The position numbers and the translations under genes are program-made. A DNA stretch of 7,016 bases from CAZQEZ01 sp964592475. Its GTDB lineage: Bacteria; Bacteroidota; Bacteroidia; Cytophagales; Cyclobacteriaceae. The notes under the pieces are model-generated. The model saw nothing but the letters and a program-made list of their open reading frames with translations, did no database searches and had not been told where the DNA came from. Location of the stretch: contig CAZQEZ010000200.1 of NCBI GenBank assembly GCA_964592475.1, positions 1-7,016 of the forward strand, given 5' to 3'. The stretch's first letter is position 1, and every line of letters begins with the position of its first letter. Below, piece after piece: positions 1 through 6,600 of the stretch.

Positions 1-1849
1 CTTCTACCTGATAAGTTGGGTAAATATCTTTGATGGCCTGGTGGCTCAGGGAGTCGAAGCCATACATTTGCTGCGAAGAAGGTGCAAATTTGGCCATCAG
101 TTGCAATTCATTGGCGTCGGGTGAAACAGGATCCAGGTTATTACCGGGGCTCCCCGGAGGAATGATATCCCCTACTTGTCCATCGGCTACCACTACCTGA
201 TTATTCTCACTATCGGTGATCCGCACATCTTTGGGCTCGCCGGTTTCGGGGTCGGTTTCTACCTCCACGATTATTTCATCACCTTCGGTGGTAATCACTA
301 CTATCTGGCCTTCATCATTGATGTAAAGGCTGTCCATCACCCCATCGATCTTCTCTTCTTCTCCCTCAAAATCGTCGCCACTGCCGGTGCCGGGAGGGCC
401 CCTTTCTTCTTCTATTCGCTTGAGAAAGGCCTCGATGCCTTCGGAAATGGCTTCAACCTTTCCGGCGTACACCTGCTGGTTTTCATTCACGGATATGTTG
501 TCGAACTTCACGCCAATTCTTACAAAAAGAAAAGGCATGGTAATATAGCCCATACCGGAAAAGGTGCCGTTGCTGCCCTCAATTTGCTGCACAGTCATTT
601 CAAAATGACCCACCTTGAAAATATCTCCCACCATAGCGCTGCCCAGTGGCGTTTTATTTTCTATTTCACCCAAGCTGGGGTCCTGCCCACAGATAAACTC
701 CCGGGCTGCATCGGTGGTAAATGTGACTGTCTCACCCCAACTGCTGGTATAGTTGCCTCGTTTGCTGCCGGCACGCACCTCGTAGGTGGTTTCGGGCTCC
801 AGGTTGTTGATGATGATGCCATCCTCTTCGCTATCCTGGCCAAACCAGGCAGCATCTTCCATATCAGCCTTGCGGTATTCGATGCGGTAGCTTTCTACCT
901 CGGGCATCAAGCTCCAGGTAACTTTGGCCCGGCGATCGCTTTCTGCCTCTGCTACCAGGTCGGAAGGAGAAAGCAGGCTCACATCTTCGGTGATCCTGAA
1001 AGCACAAACATTGCTGTAGCCGTTATTTTTAAACACATCGCGGCCCTGCATATCCACCGCCTGCACCCGCCAAACGTATTCCAACCCGGGTATGAGTGGC
1101 GGCTCCGCCGGACCATACAAAATACTGGTCTGGTTGGTGGTAATTTCATAAATGGGTGGCAAACTATTGATGGCATCATTGGGATTGAATCCCGGCACGC
1201 GTATTTCTACCAAAGAAAAAATATACTCGGTAGTAAGCGCGTAAGGCGAACCTGCATTCATAGGCGACCATTGAAAAACCAGGTTTTGCATACCCTCGTT
1301 GAGCTTAATTTCTGTGCCGCAATGCGGCTGATTGAGCAGTGGTGGGTCACCCAGCGTGAGCCAAACCATGGCAGTGGCGGGGTTAGATAATACTACATCG
1401 GGCCGGCGGTAATCTCTTACGGTAATCGTAAACCGGTAAAAACCTTCCGGTAAAGAGCCACCACGTCGCTCAAATTCACTGCGGCTCAACCCTTTAAAGT
1501 CAAGATTTTCGGCCATCAGCAATTCATACAGTTGATTGCCACTGAAGGTTTGCCGGTTGCCGGGTTCCAAAGTGAGGGGAGGTGGATTATAAAATTGACT
1601 GGTTTCAATGGTAATGCCGGGCCCTTCAATTTTTAAATGCAGGCGCACATCGTAAAATGGCTGTTGCATATCCAGCAGGGTTACCTGCACCCGCATGGGT
1701 TCTGAAATGGCAGAGGCGTAATCTTGTAAATACACACTGTAGGGTGGCGTGATTTGTAGTGCCGCGGATATCGGATCGCGGGCTTGTGCTTGCTGACTCA
1801 CAAGGATGAGCCACAAAAAAGATAAATATTTTACAAATGTTTTTCTCAT
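1..1849 (-). CDS. TANFOR-domain / fibronectin type III surface protein, 3' end missing
   Basis: The frame is open from ATG at 1849 to the left edge, giving 616 complete codons and no stop. The start follows a strong ribosome binding site and encodes a signal peptide: MRK, a hydrophobic stretch at residues 8-17, and AQA at 21-23 before R24. Residues 31-168 match the TANFOR domain as I remember it, the N-terminal domain of about 147 residues named from Tannerella forsythia proteins (ITPPYSVYLQDY at 33-44, the LPEGFYRF region near 130-145). Residues 170-286 form a second beta-sandwich bounded by Cys177 and Cys282, with LYGPAEPPLIPG. Residues 292-379 are a fibronectin III domain (KVTW, YRIEYR, NLEPETTYEVRAGS, FTT). 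Residues 387-476 are a family-specific domain starting ICGQDPSLGEI. A collagen-like, acidic spacer follows (GPPGTGSGDD, 484-493; EGEEEK, 495-500), then acidic beta-rich sequence. Exported location and membership of the upstream operon are likely; function is unknown. Full-length relatives are, from memory, often far longer. Family assignment is by recall, not search. Confidence 0.85.
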   Translation of the reverse strand, partial: MRKTFVKYLSFLWLILVSQQAQARDPISAALQITPPYSVYLQDYASAISEPMRVQVTLLDMQQPFYDVRLHLKIEGPGITIETSQFYNPPPLTLEPGNRQTFSGNQLYELLMAENLDFKGLSRSEFERRGGSLPEGFYRFTITVRDYRRPDVVLSNPATAMVWLTLGDPPLLNQPHCGTEIKLNEGMQNLVFQWSPMNAGSPYALTTEYIFSLVEIRVPGFNPNDAINSLPPIYEITTNQTSILYGPAEPPLIPGLEYVWRVQAVDMQGRDVFKNNGYSNVCAFRITEDVSLLSPSDLVAEAESDRRAKVTWSLMPEVESYRIEYRKADMEDAAWFGQDSEEDGIIINNLEPETTYEVRAGSKRGNYTSSWGETVTFTTDAAREFICGQDPSLGEIENKTPLGSAMVGDIFKVGHFEMTVQQIEGSNGTFSGMGYITMPFLFVRIGVKFDNISVNENQQVYAGKVEAISEGIEAFLKRIEEERGPPGTGSGDDFEGEEEKIDGVMDSLYINDEGQIVVITTEGDEIIVEVETDPETGEPKDVRITDSENNQVVVADGQVGDIIPPGSPGNNLDPVSPDANELQLMAKFAPSSQQMYGFDSLSHQAIKDIYPTYQVE

Positions 1850-1861
1850 ACTACCTCCCCG
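1850..1861 (-). promoter_or_regulatory. Shine-Dalgarno site for the TANFOR gene
   Basis: The 12 bases between the barrel stop codon (TAA at 1864-1862) and the ATG at 1849 read CGGGGAGGTAGT on the coding strand. GGGGAGG pairs well with the 16S anti-Shine-Dalgarno sequence and ends 4 bases before the ATG. Such a strong site is uncommon in Bacteroidota, where many genes lack one. It fixes the start codon and allows initiation independent of the barrel gene. The gap is too short for a promoter or terminator, so the two genes should share a transcript. Confidence 0.8.
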
Positions 1862-3607
1862 TTAAAACCGGTAATTGTAATTAAAATTTACCGTTATTTC
1901 ACCAAAATCAGGTTGCTCCGGATTGGTGGTACTTTTACGCAAGTAAATGGCATTCATAGAAAAGCCATGCTGGCCTTTACCAATCAAAGCGCTTGATTGC
2001 CCCTGCTCTGTTTTTCCTCCGGACTTCCGGGGGGTAAAATTAGCATTGAGCCTGATGCTGGTAATTTTACTATCACCGCGTTCCATTTCATTTTGCTGAT
2101 TATAAGAATAGGATAACCCTCCGCGTAATTGCTTGTCCAAAAAAGACCGATTGACAGATACATTGGGACCAAAGGTATTGGTGGTTTGCCCGCCAAATTC
2201 GCTTAATAGAAAATTGAACCCGGCAGATAAACTCATTTGTTGCTCCACCATGCTCAACCGGTAAGCCAGGTTGCCATTCATAAAGGTATTGCCTCTGTCC
2301 ACGGTATCAGCCTCGTTTCCGGTGTCATCTTCGGCTATTTGATAAGAGCCGGTGAAAAATATGCTTTGGCGATTGCTTTTGTTTCCGGGAAGATTATAGC
2401 TGACCGATGCGGTGGCATTTTGATTGATCTGGTAAAAGTTGAGGGTATCCAATTCATCCTCAAAAAACGGGTCGAAGCGAGGTCGCACGTTGGTAAAGGT
2501 GGTAAAATTGGAATACGACCCGTTGAAGTTCCATTTTTGATCGGGGGCATAACTTAGATTGACCGCGTTGATCCAGCGTCGGGTAGCACTTACTTCCGTG
2601 TCAGCCAGATTATTACGCTGTGTACCGGTATTGGCGGCAACATTGAGTTTATCCTTTAAAAGTTTTACCGATCCGCTGACGGTAACATTTTCCAGGTCAT
2701 TATTGAAGAAATAAGCACCCAATGTACGGTAACCGGGGTCTACCCTTTCATAATTAAGTTGAACGGTATAAATATCTCCCTGATAGGCCAGGTGAGTATT
2801 GAAAGCATTGTAGAATTCCGAAGAAGCGCGCGGTGTAAATAGCCCTCCGATGCTACCGGGTAGGTTTGTACTTCCAGATTCAGACAATGAGTCGAGCGTG
2901 TTTCGGGTAAAAGCACTACTGGCAAACTCCGCGCTCACCATCAATCTTTCCATAATTTGTTGCTTACCAATGATGCTCAGCACCAGGTTTTCCTGAGGCC
3001 GAACATCCTCTTGCCGCGGATGATAGTTGAGTGAATTTTCATCATCTTCTGCTTTGAAAAGGATAAGGTCAATGCTACTTTTCCCTTTGCCATAACCTAC
3101 CTGAAAAGCATAACCCATGCGCTGGTAAGCAGGAATAATTCGTGCATCGTTCAAAGTATCTTCCTCTACTGCCTTTTGCAAACGGCCCACCATGGCGTTA
3201 ATGCGAAAATCTCCCGGGGTAAGCTCCACGGCCCCACCTAAAAATACATGTCCGTTAAGGGTGTAATTGGAATAGCTGATGTTGTTGTAACCCAGGTAGG
3301 TTTTGATCCATTTGTATTGTGGCGCCAAACCGTAGCGATTGAAAGGCTGCCGGAACGATCGCTGCTGGTTGCTGTAGCTGAATGAAAAAGGCACACTCCA
3401 ACCATAAATATTTGCTGCCAGACTTCCATTCATGTACCAGCTAAAAGGATCGCGACGGCTTTCGATGCCATTTACGCCATAACCAATACCGGTGAAATTG
3501 ACTCCCCCGGTAATTTTAAAAGGATCACGCTCACCCAGGTTGTCCAGATTTTGCGCCCATAAGCTCATGGTCACGAACAAAAACAATATGGCAAGTAAAA
3601 TTCGCAT
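1862..3607 (-). CDS. Outer-membrane beta-barrel protein, uncharacterised family
   Basis: This is a complete gene of 581 residues if started at ATG 3607; a TTG one codon upstream (3610) would only add one residue and lies inside the adhesin stop region. A signal peptide is clear: MR, a hydrophobic core LLAILFLFV, then SLWA-Q with likely cleavage after Ala18. The mature part has no cysteine. It is made of alternating polar/aromatic strands, for example WSVPFSFSYSNQ, RGGLSYSYNQ, SIRLNANF and GFSMNAIYLRK, and it ends in ITVNFNYNYRF with a C-terminal Phe, the usual signal for BAM-dependent barrel insertion. The best candidate for family conservation is residues 28-125 (DPFKITGGVNF, GIESRRDPFSWYMNGS, QPFNRYGLAPQYKW, GGAVELTPGDFRINA). 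No plug domain or TonB box is visible. It is much longer than PorP/SprF proteins (roughly 300-350 residues) and does not resemble them. It overlaps the adhesin gene and precedes the TANFOR gene, so a role in anchoring or exporting one of these partners is plausible but inferred. Confidence 0.88.
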   Translation of the reverse strand: MRILLAILFLFVTMSLWAQNLDNLGERDPFKITGGVNFTGIGYGVNGIESRRDPFSWYMNGSLAANIYGWSVPFSFSYSNQQRSFRQPFNRYGLAPQYKWIKTYLGYNNISYSNYTLNGHVFLGGAVELTPGDFRINAMVGRLQKAVEEDTLNDARIIPAYQRMGYAFQVGYGKGKSSIDLILFKAEDDENSLNYHPRQEDVRPQENLVLSIIGKQQIMERLMVSAEFASSAFTRNTLDSLSESGSTNLPGSIGGLFTPRASSEFYNAFNTHLAYQGDIYTVQLNYERVDPGYRTLGAYFFNNDLENVTVSGSVKLLKDKLNVAANTGTQRNNLADTEVSATRRWINAVNLSYAPDQKWNFNGSYSNFTTFTNVRPRFDPFFEDELDTLNFYQINQNATASVSYNLPGNKSNRQSIFFTGSYQIAEDDTGNEADTVDRGNTFMNGNLAYRLSMVEQQMSLSAGFNFLLSEFGGQTTNTFGPNVSVNRSFLDKQLRGGLSYSYNQQNEMERGDSKITSIRLNANFTPRKSGGKTEQGQSSALIGKGQHGFSMNAIYLRKSTTNPEQPDFGEITVNFNYNYRF

Positions 3608-3609
3608 CA
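3605..3609 (-). other. TGATG stop/start overlap coupling adhesin and barrel genes
   Basis: On the coding strand the adhesin stop TGA (3609-3607) and the barrel start ATG (3607-3605) share one base. No purine-rich ribosome binding site lies in the AT-rich bases before this ATG, which code for the adhesin's final residues NIRIMIN. Such an arrangement usually means translational coupling by termination-reinitiation. That would tie barrel output to adhesin translation. The junction is seen directly; coupling is inferred. Confidence 0.75.
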
Positions 3610-6600
3610 ATTGATCATTATTCTAATATTTTTCTCATCGTCGGCCGCTACCGCTTTTAAGATGTAAATACCAGGTCGGTAACTGCCCAATGCTACCGGT
3701 TCTTCGTACCGTACTTCGCCACCACGTTGTATCCGGGTAATTTCATTGCCATTTAGATCATACAGGAAAAACATTACATCGTCCGGCTGATACAAGTGAA
3801 GCTCCAAAGTAAAAGCACCCTGGTTGGGATTGGGGTATACTTGAATAGCCCTGATTCCAGCAATACCCAATTTCATGCGGGCACCTTGCTCCGGCATTTC
3901 ACCTAGTTCATAAAATTTAACTGTTTTGGTAAGGCTATCGATACAACCACTATAAGAGGCGGCCATATTTATCGGATATTCCCCCGCCTGATCAAAAGAA
4001 ATCAACGGCCGGTGTTTATCCATTTGTAAAATGTTAGCCCTGTTATCTATCTGCCAATTCACACTATCAGGAGCCGGGTAACACACCTCGATCAAACGAA
4101 CCGTATCGCCCACTTCTGCTGCCGAGGCAATCAGAAAATTTGTCTCAAACAAAATATCATTATAATTTAAAACGAAATCATCGCTCATTTCACAGCCATC
4201 ACTCAGGGTGAGAGTAAGCTGATAAGTGCCTGCTTCGGTAAAATTAACCAGCGGTTGATCACTACTGAAATCACCGGGACCAATCCACTGATAAGCCACA
4301 GCATCCGGTTGTGAAACATCAAGCGGGTAATCTTGCTCCTGGCAAATGGTGACCGGATCGCCCAAATCAATGTTGTCGGGTTCGTTGATGGTAACTTCGG
4401 CAGTAGCTTTACAACCTTCATCATCCGCCACTTCCAGCTGATAAGTACCGGCGGGTAGGTCTTGTAAAAATGCATTGTCGCTGCCTTGCTGCCAGGTATA
4501 ATTAAAGGGTGGCATGCCACCGGCAAGGGTTGTATTGATGCTACCATTGCTATAGCCAAAGCAGGACACATCCGTTACATCGAAATCGATTACGATCGGA
4601 TCGAAAAGACTTTGAATTTCAAATGGCAGTGTTACTTCACATTCATTAGCATCCTTTACGGTCACGGTATAGGCTTGGGCAGTAAGTTCATTGAAAACAG
4701 GTTGCTGCTGCCAATCATTATCGTCCAACTTAAATTGATAGGGGGCGATACCACCATTGGCAGCCAGTTCGGCAGTGCCCGAGTATTCGCCAAAACATTT
4801 TACCTCGTCCTGGCTCAGGATGCTAAGGTTGATTTGAGCGGGCTGGGTAAGGGTAAGCTCTTTGGTTTTTTCACAACCATTCTCATCTTTCAATTTAAAA
4901 GTATGCTTACCGGCAGGTAATTGATTAAAATCGGATTCACTGATAAAGTCCTGGTTATTGATACCGTACAAGTAAGACCCTACGCCACCATCACCATTGA
5001 TGCTTACGCTGCCATCATTGCTGTTGAAGCAAGTAAGGTGATGACCATTCAACAGTTCCGTTTGTAAATCCATGGACAGCTCCTCTTCCGGTGTGATAAA
5101 TTGAATGGTATTTTCATATAAATGAGTACAACCTTCCTTATCCTCCACTTGTAAATAGTAGGTGCCATCGCCAATGGTACTTCCCGGGGTAAAAGGCTGC
5201 CAGTTGGCCGGTTGGTTGAGGGCTGTAAAATACTGGTATTCTCCCCATCCACCCGTAGCGGAAGGATTGATGCTAGCCGGCTGATCACCTTTGCAGGCGG
5301 GGCGATTGATGTCGACGACGGCAAAAGTAAGCGCTTGCGGATTGATAATTTGCACGACCTCCGATTCAATCGTACAGCTCGCTTCGGAAACTTCCAATTT
5401 ATATTCTCCGGATTGTAAATTCTGATAATTGGCGGAATTAGTCGCTGGAAGCCAATCATTTCCTGATTTCAAATACCATTGATAAGTGAAATTGCCATTC
5501 CCACCGTTTATATCGGCTACTATACTTGCATCGTTGTCGTTGTGGCACTGCATAGGTTCCACATTTAAACTGATGTCAATTTTAGGAGGATTGATAAGTT
5601 CAATGGTTTCTACCGCGGATTGATCCGGACAATTTTCAACTTTTGTCTTGGCAAACACCTCATATTTTCCGGCTTTGAGATTGTTAAAATCACCGTTATT
5701 ATTGGGATCGGTAAGAGTATTGATAAAGTAATTGTAGATATTGTTGCCGCCACTGGCCTCTGTGCGGATAAAACCATCCTCAGCATTAAAACAAGTGGGG
5801 TTTTGGGTAGCATCTATTAAAAGTTGTATGGGAGCTACGGAAGCCAGACTTATATTATTTTCTGCCGTAGGGCAAGTTGGCCTGTCAGCATCATGAACTA
5901 CTACTTTATAATTTCCACCGGTCAGGTTGTTGAAAGGAACATTCTTGTTGCTTGTATTGACCGTATTTACTTCTATATTATTTTTATATAATACATATTG
6001 ATAATTATAAGAAAAATTGGCATCGTTAGGATGGATTATTTTAGCATTGAAATTTCCATTAGGATTCGCCAAACAGGTGGGATTGTCAGGGTCTTCAAAT
6101 GTTGGTATAGGGATATTTTTGGGTGCGATGAGGGTTTTGTCTGTTTGCGGATCTATATTCGAACTTTCAAAACAAGCGTCCGTAACGCTAATTGTGTATT
6201 TTCCCTTTGTCAAATTAGGGAAGCTATTATTTTCTTTAGGTTCGGCATTATTAATTTTATACATAACAGGAGCTTTACCCGGTGATGTTTTCATGGTTAT
6301 CTGCCCATTGGTGCTATTTTCGCAAGTTGGATTTGTAGCGGAGGCAATTTCGGCTTTTGGGAGGGGGTATTGGTTGATAGTGACGGAGGTGGAACTAAAA
6401 CATTGTCCATTACCTATATTAGCAACTGTAAGTTTATAACTTCCCGGTGTATCGAAATTAAAAGATACATCATTTATTCCATTTTTCAATTTTTCAAGTA
6501 TATTTTCACCAGATGAACCATTTGGATTTTTATAAGTAATCTTGTACTCATCAAAAATACCATTTACTTCAAATTTAACATCAAACTTTTCTCCTAAGCA

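Noticed and set aside
176..1390. Plus-strand open frame of 404 codons
   Set aside because: It lies wholly antisense to the TANFOR gene, whose frame gives a signal peptide, TANFOR and fibronectin III domains. The plus-strand product is rich in His, Phe and Ile without any recognisable domain, and no ribosome binding site fits it. It is a shadow.
1626..1814. Minus-strand 62-codon frame near the TANFOR start
   Set aside because: It overlaps the TANFOR N-terminus in another frame and encodes no domain or signal peptide, while the TANFOR frame explains the same bases.
3608..3610. TTG at 3610 as start of the barrel gene
   Set aside because: It adds only one residue before ATG 3607. The ATG forms a standard TGATG junction and begins a normal signal peptide, so ATG is preferred.
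3606..3615. 10-base palindrome ATCAATTGAT at the adhesin/barrel junction
   Set aside because: It is short, AT-rich and made of coding codons (ATC AAT TGA T), with no flanking extension. It is too weak to call an operator or terminator.
4486..4920. Plus-strand 144-codon frame within the adhesin gene
   Set aside because: It is antisense to SprB-like repeats 6-8, with no recognisable product. Such frames are expected opposite a long, biased coding sequence.
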